Source: Psococerastis gibbosa (Eukaryota; Arthropoda; Insecta; Psocodea; Psocidae). Taken from it: a DNA stretch of 64,000 bases. The position numbers and the translations under genes are program-made. This document shows, piece after piece, positions 8,218 through 20,849 of this stretch. Under the pieces are notes generated by a model. That model was not told the DNA's origin. It did no database searches and worked only from the letters and a program-made list of their open reading frames with translations. The first letter of the stretch is position 1, and each line of letters starts with the position of its first letter. The stretch covers positions 35,917,921 to 35,981,920 of the forward strand of contig OZ020485.1 of the NCBI GenBank assembly GCA_963971405.1. The letters run 5' to 3'.

Positions 8218-8915
8218 CCCCCTTTCTATACTACTCACACTGCTAACTTCTACGATGGTATAGGCCTGTTAAGTCAATTCGTACGAGCATTATTCAATAT
8301 TATAATTTGGGGCATCCAGGTTCCAATTTCTGTACCAGAGTGACCCTGTTTTTACCACACCATCCAAAAAGCTTAAAAATTTAATTTAAGGTGGGTGAGC
8401 AGCAGGTACTCTACTGCAGGCACTGCCCATACAACACTCACATACCTACTAACCTATTAAAGTAGTACCATGGTCATTCAATACACAAATACTATATTTG
8501 TGTATGTGGGTACCGTATGATAAATTCTTATTGTCTTTTTGAAATGCAGTCTTTGAGTTTTATTATGATCAGCGTTGTGAATTGTGATATTATACAATAA
8601 GAAGCTTCTTATAAGTATCTTCATGAATATGAATACTTTATTTTGAGGTGAATACTTTGTAAAAATATAATATTCCAAGAGGTGCTGTGAGCGCCTGGGA
8701 ACCATAACAGTAAGAATCTTTGAGAATCCCCAAAGACCAAAACTCTTAGATGCAAGAAAGTTTTGAAATTGTTGCGGTTCCCAGCAGAAAATATCATTCG
8801 CTTTTTCGCTAGTCTGACTTAAGGACAGTTAAGACTGATAACTACGGTACGAAATGTGTTTCTCAAGCACTGGAAGATAGAAACTGTATGTGATCACTGA
8901 TGTAGTTGAGTAATT
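8218..8915. other. No gene seen
   Basis: AT-rich sequence with only short chance frames. No repeat of note. Confidence 0.6.
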
Positions 8916-8956
8916 TTGTATAATTACAAAGGCTTTTACGGCCGGAGTTACGTGAC
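8916..8956 (-). repeat. Fragment of a dispersed repeat shared with 33955-33997
   Basis: The complement reads CACGTAACTCCGGCCGT and AAAGCCTTTGTAATTATA, as at 33957-33996. It is the 3' part of the repeat described at 33836. Confidence 0.7.
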
Positions 8957-8969
8957 ATGATGTACCTAT

Positions 8970-9240
8970 GGCGTCCATTCCACCGACCGGCTAGGGCTAT
9001 TTACAAAAACAGTGACGTGGTAGCAGACATTCAAGACTTAGGCGGGGTTTCCACCGACCTCGCATTGCAGAATTGACGAAAATGTTTATTTTCCTCTATG
9101 CCATAGTTAAAATTGATCGATGATCATACAGTAAAATCGCAAACAAACTATCTAAAATTAAGAAATGGCGTCATGGGATATGTTAATTACAAAGTCACCG
9201 TTTTTGTAGATAGCCCTAGTCGGTCGGTGGAATGGGCGCC
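8970..9240. mobile_element. MITE, family A copy 1
   Basis: The ends GGCGTCCATTCCACCGACCG and its near-complement CGGTCGGTGGAATGGGCGCC are inverted, and TAT stands on both outer sides (possible 3-bp duplication). The interior (CCTCTATGCCATAG, TGATCATACAGTAAAATC) matches copy 2 at 52527-52888 in reverse orientation. No coding capacity. Confidence 0.8.
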
Positions 9241-9368
9241 TATATAATAGAATAGTTGAATATAGTAGGTATATACGGAACCGTATTTTTGGCCTCATGC
9301 TTTCGTACTGTACCAGCAAGAATCATATTGCATATAGTTTTTAGGTTTATGTTAATTTATAAAATGAG

Positions 9369-9512
9369 GGAAGAAGAAAACGATGGCCCAGGCGAACTGT
9401 AGAAGCGAAAGTCCGCCAAAACCTCAGAATCGTAGGAGCAACTGCAGCCGTAGCACAGAATCGCAAGGAGTGGAAGAGAACCTGCCGTATCGCTAAAAAA
9501 AAGCATGGATAA
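9369..9512 (+). pseudogene. C-terminal remnant of a non-LTR retrotransposon ORF2
   Basis: The frame reads RWPRRTVEAKVRQNLRIVG, ATAAVAQNRKEWKR and a stop. This has the shape of the extreme C terminus of RTE/jockey-type ORF2 (Asp/Glu-Leu-x-x-hydrophobic-Gly ... AQDR-x-x-W). Nothing upstream is in frame for long, so it is a 5'-truncated copy. Confidence 0.6.
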
Positions 9513-12140
9513 ATTAAAAATAAGTAATTAATTATATTATTCAGTATCATTTAACATGGCCGTACTCCTTTAAAAGAATATTCTTACTTCAATTAACTTT
9601 CAAATTTTAAGCATCACATTTTATAGTTGCAAAAAATATAGGTAGCCTATTATGCAAAATAAATTAGGTTCTTCACCTAAAGCAGCGTACCATAATGCTT
9701 AAATTTGAGAGCATTAACTTGGGAAAAGGGTAATAGGATTAATATTACCATACGGTACGAATACTGTAAATTAGGCACGCCGCCTACATGTAATTAAGTC
9801 ATCTAATTAGTATTTCACATCACGAATCTACACGTTGAATCTCTCCTTACTAATCACTGCTTTCTTTTTCTGGGGCACATTCCTCAAATTACCATGCTAA
9901 ACATAAAACCTTCGCAAACAAGGTTTTTTTGCATTTTTGCATTCTAGCACAATAGTGTCTTGTATGGCTCACGTTACTATGTAACAACACTGTAGCGGAT
10001 GGGTTGCACTACAATAATAATGTTCTGAAGCACGGGACGATAAACAACACGCAAAATAATAATATCGAGACGAGAATGTATATATCCAACACAACACAAC
10101 AAAACCAATTAAATATACAAAATAGATTACTACGAGAAACTAACGTTAAGATTGACCGAATTGCACTGACTCCTGCAGACCCTCTTTCGGCGTTTATAAA
10201 AGCCCGTAGAAAAATCTGGAAGCAACTGGAAATTGGTGGAAATATCATTTCTTCGCTAGAACAGGATAGAGACTTCCATGTCTATAAGCTAAGTACAGAG
10301 AACTGTTCTAGAGGGGTGGAGGGGTCGCGAGTGGTGGAGTCCGATGTGCAGGTACCTGAGTTGCCCCTTATGAACGGGGGTTGTGTCCTTGGTTGGCGCG
10401 TGTATTGTGTGCATACGGCACAACACTATTTGTCCTAGTGCACTCTCGTAATTACCCAATTAACTTTTTAAAATAGAAAATAGAAATTAGAAAATGGGAG
10501 TAATCTCCAAAAAATGGAGTTAACTGTATGTTCCCCACCTCATCCCATCCTTATACTACAGGACTACTGTGTACTGTTTGCTACATTTTGACTTACAATT
10601 TGGTGAGCTACATAAAGCGACACCACGCTTACGGCATCAAGCCCACAGCTTACGAATAATTTAAACCATAACCGAGTGATAATTTCTATTTTAGTTTGGT
10701 TACCCAATAAACCCATTTAAGGAGTCATATGGCTTCTGTCATAAATGCGGTGGAATTTACCAAAAATGAAGAAGTTTAGAAAGTGTCCCCATCATCACCA
10801 ACACCTATCATCACCAATATCATCACCAAGATTTTTGATGGGGAATTAGGCGATGGAGCAACGCAGGTGTTATTAGGGGAATGTCATCACTTTAAAGCAC
10901 GCTCCTCCTACTTTCCAATGACTGAGTATAGTGATAAATTTTCACTTGTCTAGGTTACATACCCTTCCATTTTACATTACGATACCCCCTTTCTCAATTA
11001 ATTTATTCGTCTTATTTGGCTAAAACTCCCATAAATTTTTAGGGATTCTACATTTCCCTTCTTCCTTCTTTATCAGGACAACATTCTTTCTGGACAGCCC
11101 CATTTTGTGAAATAAAATAGCCAGACCCAGATTTAAGAGAACCTAATACTAGTACAATACAAATGAGCCTTTTTGAGCCCCATTACAAGGGGGCCACCAT
11201 AAAAATAAAAATAAAGTTACACCGAACTTTCTCTGTAAAATCTAAATTTTCTTTGTTGAAACACTATTGTAGTAGCAACCATTCACCCCACACCTAAATT
11301 CAATAAATTGTAACATCTTGTGTAATGTTTGTAATCAACGTAGCCCATATAATAGTAGGCTATTACTATTTAGTAGTGGTATAATTGGTGACATGACAAT
11401 GAAAATATAAATAAATAAAATGCATAACACAAACACATAAGCACTTCATTGGACCATTTGTGGTCAATCCTACTTCAGTTTGTATAAATGTATAAAGCAT
11501 AATATACAAATTCTTGGCTGATGTGTAAAGCATATAGGAAAAACGTCTTTATATTGGGCGAGCTTTAGCCCCGAACGGCTACTCTACCAGCTTACCTATT
11601 ATGGTTTACAAATTTTTTTTTAAATTAATAACATAACATTTTTCCTTTAAAAAAAAAACAACAACAGCAATAACAACAAAAGAAAAAGATAAAATAATAA
11701 TGGTGCAATACATGTAGTCACTCATTCATTCGCTCTCACACTTCAATCCCCAGAAACTGATGGCAGGCTGCCCTAAATTTCCCCAAATTATTCTCTGTCC
11801 TCAATAATACGATCAAATTGTTTACTAGGTACTTCATGATTGATATTTTAATATACGAGTAGTGGGTACTCTTGTTACACTGTTTGTTAAAGGAAAAATT
11901 GAACTCCCTAAGGGCTTAATTGTGAACTTAATTACACGTCAATCACACTATCAACAAATGAATGATTGGCCACATCGATTGGTGATGCGACTGCGCCTGA
12001 GAATGAGAGGGTGTGTCGAAGGGGGTCGTACGTATCGGCCAGTGTGCTGGGAACCTGGTCGGCCGTCGGTCCTGTAGCACCCCTACCTGCCACACTAAGT
12101 CCGCGACATTCTTTACGTACCTAACTTAAATATGAGTCAT
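9513..12140. other. No gene supported
   Basis: AT-rich sequence. A 144-residue frame at 10004-10438 starts on TTG, is rich in Asn runs and resembles nothing I know; I do not call it. Small A-rich tracts lie near 11649-11700. Confidence 0.5.
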
Positions 12141-12162
12141 TTCAGATTGATATAAATCAGTG

Positions 12163-12973
12163 ATGATTTATGTGATGATCGTTGTTCTCCTTCTAGTTTC
12201 CGTTGTTTCATCGCAGTATTTGAACTTGGCTGGTGATGGGATCAGACATGGCAGATCAAGACCACACATCATCCGACACGTAAAAGATAATCCTTTGGAC
12301 TACATCTTGTCACGAAAGTACTTAGACTTAATTTCAAATTCATCAGGCTCCCTGGCAAGCGATGATTCACTTGAAACTATCGAATTTTCAACCGAAGGTT
12401 CAACTGATCATACGGTAAGCAATGAACCTGAAAAACAGTTGCATAACTTGGATGCAGAAGTGGGATTTGATGAAGAAACATCAATGGAGAAACGACCAGT
12501 GGAAGTGGACATTGTGACTAGATTTCTTCGCATTGTGGAATCCCAGCAACAGCTTGGTGAAAATTGTTCTGCAGGTACGGATCTGAGTTTAGGAGAAGGA
12601 GTCGTCGATAGGTACGCACAAGAAAGATTTCGCGTAGAAGCTGATGTGGCAGTGAACCGCGCCAACTTGTGGACGAGACTTTGGAAATATGCCGGGGCCT
12701 CCGTACTCAATTCCGAATACTTACTTCACGCCGGAGTAGTCAGCATGGTCGAGTTCGACGATGACATTTTCGCGGCAGGAAACTGTTATGATCAATATCA
12801 ATATAAAGAGTACTCGCTTTTTTGCGCCTACGCGTTTCGCTTACCTGATGGACCCATTCTAGCAAAAAACCTCGCTGTTGAATATAAATACATGACCAAT
12901 GCTTCAGAGTGGTTTTTCATAGCGAGGAAATCCGCAGAGCGTATAATTCGCAATCATGACCAGTTCCAAAGAG
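12163..12973 (+). CDS. First coding exon of a probable GPR158/CG31760-like orphan receptor (270 aa)
   Basis: The ATG at 12163 opens with a clear signal peptide (IYVMIVVLLLVSVVSSQ). A spacer rich in Ser, Glu and Asp follows. From residue 145 a conserved-looking globular part begins: RVEADVAVNRANLWTRLWKY, SEYLLHAGVVSMVEFDDDIF, AAGNCYDQYQYKEY, LFCAYAFRLPDGPI, LAVEYKYMTNASEWFFIARK. In my recollection these words belong to the extracellular Cache-like region of insect CG31760 / vertebrate GPR158 class-C receptors. The exon ends at 12973 before GTAAGC (AG|GTAAGC), in phase 1; the frame runs on only 15 codons into the intron. Predicted secreted-side, membrane-receptor exon. The family name is a memory match, not a search. 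Confidence 0.6.
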
Positions 12974-13307
12974 GTAAGCAAACAAATATATATATGACAT
13001 TAATTAAAGAAAGTTTCTGACCCATGATGTTTTGGAATGCTTTAATTGAAACCGTATTTCATTTTACCGGTACTACTGCTGGCTGCTGATGCTGGTGCTA
13101 CAACTCTATGGAGGAGGGTTTAGGTTTGAACTTTGAACTCGTCGCAAATCATGACTGAACTTTTTTCATTTTTGATTTTTGTGGGATTTAATAATGAATT
13201 TCAGATCCGCTCCCGCAACCGCTTGCTCGTCACTCTCGTTAATGTAGTGCACAGGCGTGGACTGTACAATAGTACACTAAGTTTGTTTCTAATACAATTT
13301 TCCACAG

Positions 13308-13367
13308 CAACTTTTGAACGAATCCTGGAGCAAAGTGTGTACATTAGTTGGGTTCATAGTCCTGCAG
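13308..13367 (+). CDS. Possible second exon of the receptor gene (20 codons)
   Basis: A strong acceptor (TTTGTTTCTAATACAATTTT then CCACAG) precedes 13308 and CCTGCAG|GTG ends it at 13367. Sixty bases, phase 1 to phase 1, fit the donor at 12973. Joined to the previous exon it would read ATFERILEQSVYIS. The donor GTGCGA is weak, and the peptide is too short to identify. Confidence 0.25.
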
Positions 13368-13789
13368 GTGCGATAAAAGCTAACGATTATTGTCAGCAGA
13401 CTATTGTTATTGTGTTTCACTATCGGGGTTTAATATATTTTCATATACTTCCCAGCAGTAGTGATTATATGCTAGTCTCATCTGTAGGCTAACTATTGTG
13501 GAATTTTCGCAATCAATTCGCGTTGAGTACCGCGAACTGACTGATGAACTACTTAGAATTCGTTATCATATATGAATACCTACTTTCGGATTGAGCTGCA
13601 GTATACACTGTATGTATATCTAGTCTCTGGAATATTACAACATAAAATATACAAACGCTGCGGCAGTAAAAGTAGAATTCTGCTCATTATACACAATAAT
13701 ATAGGCTATAGCGTTGCGTTATGATAAAAAAATATGTAGCGGCTGTGTGGGTTATGCTGTTGAAAAACAAATGATATTTATATTAATTA

Positions 13790-13910
13790 TAATTTTTAAT
13801 AATAATAATAATAATAAATTAATTTATATTTATGTATTTATAATTTATGGAGTTGCAGCTTATTATTAATTTATTATTAAATAAATATTATTATTAATTA
13901 TTTAAATACC
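13790..13910. repeat. AT-only stretch with (TAA)n
   Basis: A run of TAA/TTA units and TTATTAAAT words. Simple-sequence DNA. Confidence 0.8.
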
Positions 13911-13942
13911 ACCCTTGCCGTCTTATCATAAATTCCTTTTTA

Positions 13943-14127
13943 CCAGCAGCCTAATCGAGGCGATTATAATACCGGTATTTATATTTATTTAATCCCCTGG
14001 TAATAAAAATGTAAACAAGATAATTTTATAATGGAAAGTGCTATTCAAAATTTGTTTGTTTACAGTTATAATCCTAGGGTATTTATTTAACCCCGGTATT
14101 ATATAATCGCCTCGATCAGGCTGCAGG
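13943..14127. mobile_element. MITE, family B copy 1 (185 bp)
   Basis: The ends are inverted: CTAATCGAGGCGATTATAAT and its near-complement ATAATCGCCTCGATCAGG. The interior AATGGAAAGTGCTATTCAAA is shared with copy 2 in reverse. Confidence 0.85.
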
Positions 14128-17100
14128 AACATAAAGCATAAATCCTATTTAAATTAATTTAATTTAATCGTTAAAACTTATCCACAGTCACAGTGAAATA
14201 TTGCGAATGTTCACCCGCTGATCCACTAGTATAGGCTTATTTTACAATAAATAATCATAAACCACATTTTAGTTAGATTTTATAAAGAAATACAGAAGAC
14301 ATGTAGTTACGTTCCTTCGACCCTTTGAAAACAACCTACATGATACAAAATTATGAACTTGAAATTTGTTCGATCTTAATGATAACTATAAAAATTAACC
14401 AATTGGGTGATATCGTAGGAGCAAAATAACTTTCCTTTAGCCCAAATGACAAACTTCTGCAAGTTTTCACTAACCATCTCAACATACAATATTCCCGAAA
14501 CTAGGACGTGCCGTAATTCTACAGTAGGAGTGAAAATATTTTACTTCACTTCAGCTTTCTGTAGAATTCAGATCTTCAAAGAGAGATCTTTGCATGCTGC
14601 TGCTTTTAAGTCATTTCACAAAAGGTTCCTTTAATTTCAAATTTAGGGGATCCGTTTAGTTTACAGGAAATTACAACTCGTCTCTCTGCTTGCTTTGGCT
14701 GAGGTAGATTAAATATCTGGACAAAATTGGTATTCCTGAGAAGACAGCTTTCAGTCCTACTCCAGCATTATCTTACTGTTGGTAACGAACATTTACGTCA
14801 TGTACATTTATTTTATATTGTACGGTATATAGAATTTACTATATACAAAGGGTAATAATTTCCCTCGCTAAGTTGCAAAAACTTTATTCTATAACACGTT
14901 TTAAACTGTATACTAATTGCATTTGCGTGGCTGAATGCCATCGAAGGAATCACACTCCTTGGTTACAAGTGTATGGAAGCATGCCAAGTCCAGTCAGGCT
15001 GATCCTTACAGTATCATATTTTAATTTAATTAAATTAAAGTCTGAAAATTCAAAAGTAATGCATATTAAACAATTAAAAATCATATAAACCCTATGAATG
15101 TACAGTTACAACTCTGCTCAAGGTACACCTTTTATGATTATAGGCACGGTTCAACTTATAATTCCGTGTTCTCTATTCGGGCCAAAATGAGAAAGAACTA
15201 CCCGTATGTAAACACTGCAAATCTACCTTTGAATGTTTTTACAGCTGCTAAATATGTATACAATTTACTCATTGTTTACCATACGGTAGGGTGGATTCAA
15301 TTACCTGAGGAGGTATATATATCTCAGGCTACTGTAATTCAATGGTTCAATCTTTAATAAAACGTTTTACTTTGGTGGGATTGTAATTTTAATTGCATAT
15401 TTTGCATATAGACTAGCTTGACTTGTGATCGAGCTTGATGTTTGAGTGAAAGAACGATTTACTTTTAGAAATACGTCTTGTTTTTATTCCACTTCTGTTA
15501 CTCAATAACATTAACTAGAAATAGTTTAAAAGTATATTTGAAGGTGATTACGAAAGAAAGTTGCATACAGAAAATTCTAGCGGCTTTCCTATAGGATTGG
15601 GCTTGTCCAGTTATCTTTTGCTAGCTGACTAATGCTTCCAGACATGTTGAAAATAAGAGTCTGGTTCCCACTTTCCACACACAAATAGACGCAAGCAAAA
15701 AAACTAAAACTTAAAAAAAAATTAAATTAAAACTAAAAAAAAAAAATTGAAATTGACGGGGAAAAGTAGCAATAATTTTATGAAATTTCTGTTGGCAAAA
15801 AAAAAAATCATCAAAGGAAAGCTGGACAAATCTTTACCTAACCAATACGGTTAGGCAGCCAACTACGGTTTTTCTCTTTTTCTTTTTTTAATGAAATATT
15901 GTAGGTAGGGGGCCCCCACTTTGGGTGCTCCCCCCCTCTCACACAAAGGTTAGTCCGGCACTGTAAGGTACCTTAAAAAGCCACCGACGTGGGCAGTGCA
16001 AAATTTCAGGGTTCTACGATTTTCAAACTAGTGCACCTATTCTTATTATTTTTGACATTTCCAGTACGTGGGGCCCTTGGCGTGTTGGGGCCCTGAGTCA
16101 GGACTTACTGGACTTATTGAGTAAATCAGGCACTGCAAATCCGGGAAGAAAGGAAATTCTCTGCATATTCCCTATGCCTGCCCTTTACCACCCACATTGT
16201 TGCTTTCTAGGTTGAATGGAAGAAAATTGTCTAAACCACATGTATTAATATATATTATTATTAATATCAAGGAGCAGTTAGTCTTAAATTATAATTATTT
16301 AAAATTCTACTTCATGACTAACAACATTGTATGCTGACAGGCTAGATAATTCGTGTATTCATGAAACATACAAATACATTGCACATTTCAAACCTGTGTC
16401 CCCTCATCAGGCCTCAAACCTGAGCGTGTGAGGGTGGCGTCATCACCACAGAAAGACCGTGTTAGCGATAGTCAACTATCCTCAGGGAAAACTAATTGTT
16501 CGCTAGGTTATTCTCATTCATCCTGAATCAATATTCTCTGGTGTTTTTAGTGGTAGTTGACTCTCCCATCTCCCTAGGTAGCACAAGGACGGACAAAGAG
16601 CTCCCCCCCCCCCCTGAATTTAGAAGTCAGTTGTAAGTGAATTTATTAAAATTTGCTAGATCCATTCCTGACATAGAGTCAACTAACGCTGAGAATCAAA
16701 ATTATCTGTAAGTTTTCACAAGTACTATCTTAGATCTTAGGGCGTTGTAAGTCAACATATTTTGTTTCACTGGCTGTCACAAAAAGCTAGAAAAAATGCA
16801 TTAGCCTACTAAATTATTGTAAAGTTACTGTACTACAGTCAATTATTTCATTGGAATACTACTAATCTCATTCACTGCGTATACCCGCGTAACCCGCAAG
16901 GACAGTTCCAATTTTCGTCAACCTGATTGAGCATTCACAACTCCCTTCTTCTTGTATTGATATTGGCATTAGGAGACCAATAATTAAACTCTTTCGCATT
17001 ATCGAATGTCGATGACCTTCCTGATACCTTTCACATCAATATCAATTTAATAATTTAGAAAATTAAACCACCTGGCTTTCACTAGCTATATTCTTGCATT

Positions 17101-17520
17101 GCGACTATTACAGTATAAATGCGAGTATACGTACGTATCAGTGGCGTAATGATAGGTTTGCGAAGGAGGCCGTGTTTGATTTGGTGCCCCCCCCCAAATT
17201 TTCATAAAAATATAGAAAAATGGGACGCAGTCGGTCTCATGGACGTAAGCTCCTTTCAAATCAGGGACCATTATTTTAACGTCCGTTAATTGGGAGGGCG
17301 AAATGCTGAGGTCCAGAATGTTTAAAAAAAAATAGGTCTGAAATGGTGGGGTTTCACGCATTCTGATGGCAGTAATGAATGAATGAATAAAAAGTCCATA
17401 ACATTACAATTTTTTATCTAGTATTTTCCCTGGCACATGTTAGTAATTGAGTATGAGACATTGATATTTTGATAGTAAGCGAATGTTTTCAAAAATAAGG
17501 AGCCTACGTGATTATGTACT
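14128..17520. other. No gene seen; short repeats only
   Basis: Several short frames, none with recognisable content. A C-run lies at 16602-16614, and a fragment with the words GTGGCGTAA and a C-run at 17142-17200 is also found near 40304 (GTGGCGCAA plus G-run), so it is an old dispersed repeat. Confidence 0.5.
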
Positions 17521-17523
17521 GTA

Positions 17524-17740
17524 GCCGGCCGCCTTACCAAGTTGAATCCAGCGGACCAGAGCAGTTTCAAAGATGCAGATAACTTGGTCGTGGGCACAGT
17601 GCCGGTAAGGAAACATGGTAGGACTTGTCCTGGTCACCTCCGAACTAATCGTGTGACTTCACTGTGTTTCCCAAGAGGTTCGGAATCCACTATAATCAGG
17701 AGGTCCACTGTCCTATGGACCGTGGCCTGGGACTGTGTCC
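17524..17740 (+). repeat. Diverged SINE copy (5S-headed family)
   Basis: It begins GCCGCCTTACCAAGTTGAAT and shares CCTGGTCACCTCCGA, TAATCGTGTGACTT and ATCCACTATAATCAGGAGGT with the other three copies. The 3' third is missing or replaced. Confidence 0.7.
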
Positions 17741-18299
17741 AACCATACTACTACTATGTACTGTATGGTACACAGCAATGGACAAATTAAATTAATTTAT
17801 ACATTCAATAACTTAAATGAGCCATCTTTATCAGTAATTTTCTGATGTTATCGGCTCATGATTAACTGAAAATTGTGGGGTCTGTAGTGAAAGTATAATA
17901 ACATATACAGTACATACTTGTCTCTCTCAATTCCATAATAACATATTATTAAAGCCAAGAGTATTATTTTAGTGTTAATACGGACCTAAAGCATGCACCA
18001 TTCAACAGCACGCTATGCTGTTTAACCATAATAATAAAGGTAGGTAGCTGTATATACAGTCAGTTAAAATCTGGGAGTTATTCCATTATACACCAGCATT
18101 AAGCAAGTGCTTATTATGCTTTGGTTAAGTGTCATTGTGGAACGGGAAGTTGAATTAGCTGGTGTTGAGATTTAACAGCCCTGTTAATTAGCTACTTCAT
18201 GCACTGTAGGCACTTACTACTTACATGCTATATACAGTAATACAGTATATACAGTATAGTATAGTTTAATACAGTGCGATAAATACCAATGTTTTTCCC

Positions 18300-18673
18300 A
18301 ATGCCAACGGCCTTACCATGTTGATTCCATTAGAGCAGAGCATGTTTCAAACAGCGGCAACTTGGTAGTGTGCACAGCGTTGGCAGGGGAACCTGGTGGG
18401 ACATGATAACGCGCTTAGGCAGTATAAGTCGAGTCCTGGTCACCTCCGATCTAATCGTGTGACTTTACCATGTTCCCCAAGTTGTTCAGAATCCACTATA
18501 ATCAGGAGGTCCACCCTGTTAGTCAACTCCCCTTTCCCCGAGGTGATAGTGTCTGCCCATAGGGTGCCTCAAGTTAACAAACAGACTCACTCACCCCACC
18601 AGGCTGACAGGGTTGCTTAAAGCAGAAATGCAGAGAGCAGGCGTTAGAAACACCAACAACAACAACAACAACA
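18300..18673 (+). mobile_element. SINE of the 5S-headed family, copy 2
   Basis: It starts GCCAACGGCCTTACCATG at 18303 and ends with GTTAGAAACACC and an AAC repeat. The flanks ACCAATGTTTTTCCC (18285-18299) and ACCAATGTTCTTCCC (18674-18688) are a 15-bp target-site duplication with one mismatch, which proves retrotransposition. B-box-like GTTCAGAATCC is present. Confidence 0.85.
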
Positions 18674-18689
18674 ACCAATGTTCTTCCCC

Positions 18690-20670
18690 TAGAGGGGACT
18701 GTGCTTTATAATATTAAAACGAAGTCACAATATGTAGAAATTAAGCAGTAGTCTACCTTTGCGGTATACTAGTACTAAGGCCTCCTCATTTTTCAGTCTG
18801 AAACTCAAAAGTATGAGCAAAATAAAATCATCGCGGTCTACTGAGCTTTAAAACATTTTATTTAAAAATATTTTAAATTAATATATATATTGTAGTAGGT
18901 AGTTTATTTAGTAAAGCCTTATACACTAGTGCAGGGATTCACTACAATTTTCCATGGGCCCATTCCTCCAGTCCTTATAATGTTTAGAACCAGGTTGATC
19001 AAGTTGACTAACCTTTAAAAAGATCATGAAAATCTTCATGGTAAAATAAAACTACATACCTACAGTACATAGATAAATACTGTATTAAATATGCGGTGCA
19101 GTTGACCTGCAATAAATATCAAGTTATAGTATGGGTAGAAAAAAAAGTTGTTTGCCCAAGTGCTGCTTGAAAAGGGGTTTCGATATCGTAACTTTGATCT
19201 GCTATTTCTCTCATTCGATACCTACTTAAATGTCGGAGCAATAACATAGATGAAAAAAAAATATTTTTGAGTTCCATTCGTTTTTTCGCTAAATAAAAGA
19301 AAGCTTTTGGTTTCCATTTTCAAAGGATACTTTTTGAATCGTGAATGAGGAAGAATGAAAAAGGTTAAGCTCAAAGATGGTGCTTGGTGTTTCTCTTACG
19401 GCTGAGGGGAGGGATTTAAAAGTTTTGTTATTGTCTCTGGGGGACTCTGCCCTGCCCGCATCGTTCAGCCAAATCCTGCAAAGAGCCATCATATTATGTA
19501 ATAATGGGATGCAATGCAGGAATATACATATACATACAATATAATATAATATGAATGAATGAATGAATGAATGTATGTCCAAGACAATATACATAGTATA
19601 CGTATGCTCATTACAATAGAATTGTTATGGCTGGGCTTTAGAAGCCCGTACGCGATCAGTACTTGTTACAGACAATGAATACTAACTACTAAACTACTTA
19701 CCGCTCACTGTTGACCCGAACATATATAATGTATATGCAGTTGAACATTGTATCTTTTTGCTATTTTTGTGTTTTTGTCAGTTGGTTAGGACAATACGTA
19801 CGACTTGAATTGTTAAGTGCGTGGCTATCAACTGGCCAAAATGAAGCTGATAACATATAAATGATTATAAAATAATGAGATTCAGATTCAATTAACACTT
19901 ACAAATTTCAATACCTATACCTCATCATGGGCTATTGCGGTTATGTGCAGTGCCAAAAACTAGTTTAGCGTTAGTTTTGTGACACATTATTCTTCTAATT
20001 GCAATGAAAAATTATTATAGCCAATATTGGATTGAATTATCCCTATGAATTTTTAGTGTTCGCATTTCAAGGGGGGGGGGGGCGTCTGTCACATAAATGG
20101 TTCAAAGGATGCAAATTAGAATGACTGCTGGCCATATTTTCCCACTATTTGTTTTTGCTTCATGTGGGTTTTTTTCGTATGAATGGTTCGAACTAATATG
20201 TGAGATTGAGGAACCTTTCAAATTATATGCCACAAAAGGCAGGCGTAACGGCCAAAAAGCACATACACGAACAGCATGGCATGGATGCTTTCAAATGAAA
20301 TTCCTTTGTAAGCGATTCGTGTAAATGGCTACAGCATGTGTTTCCCTTCAGATTACTGACCACAGCAGTTTGTCCTCTTTCCTGTGGTGAGAACTACAGT
20401 ACCTGTGAAAATTTCTCTACGCCATGGTAGACAGAATACATATAGTGGTCACTTTAGCAATGTGGAAAGCAGCCTCTAGGTTTAAAACCAATTTGTGGAA
20501 TATTCATTTACAGCAAATATATACAGTATAGCCTCTTGAAATTTATTAACTATTATTATTATTAAAAATTGAAATTATTTTGTGACTTGATAGGCCTAAC
20601 GTACTAATAAATCAAAACTGAAAATTAAGAACAAAAAAAATAGTCTGGCTATGGCTTGATAAAATTATTA
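18690..20670. other. No gene seen
   Basis: AT-rich. A (GAAT)n microsatellite lies at about 19551-19573. The 101-residue minus-strand frame across it (19289-19594) is low-complexity at its start and unrecognised. Confidence 0.5.
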
Positions 20671-20675
20671 TTGTT

Positions 20676-20849
20676 CCGGTCTGATCGAGGCGATTATAAT
20701 ACCGGGGTTAAATAAATACCCTAGGATTATAACTGTAAACAAACAAATTTTGAATAGCACTTTCCATTATAAAATTATCTCGTTTACATTTTTAATACCA
20801 GGGGATTAAATAAATACCGGTATTATAATCGCCTCGATCAGGCTGCAGG
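20676..20849. mobile_element. MITE, family B copy 2
   Basis: Inverted ends CTGATCGAGGCGATTATAAT and its complement. Its interior is the reverse of the copy at 13943. Confidence 0.85.

Noticed and set aside
10004-10438. 144-residue frame as a gene
   Set aside because: It starts on TTG, is Asn-rich, with no recognisable domain and no splice or promoter support.
12160-12162. GTG at 12160 as the receptor start
   Set aside because: An ATG follows directly at 12163 and eukaryotic starts are normally ATG.
19289-19594. 101-residue minus-strand frame
   Set aside because: It begins in a GAAT microsatellite and has no family likeness.
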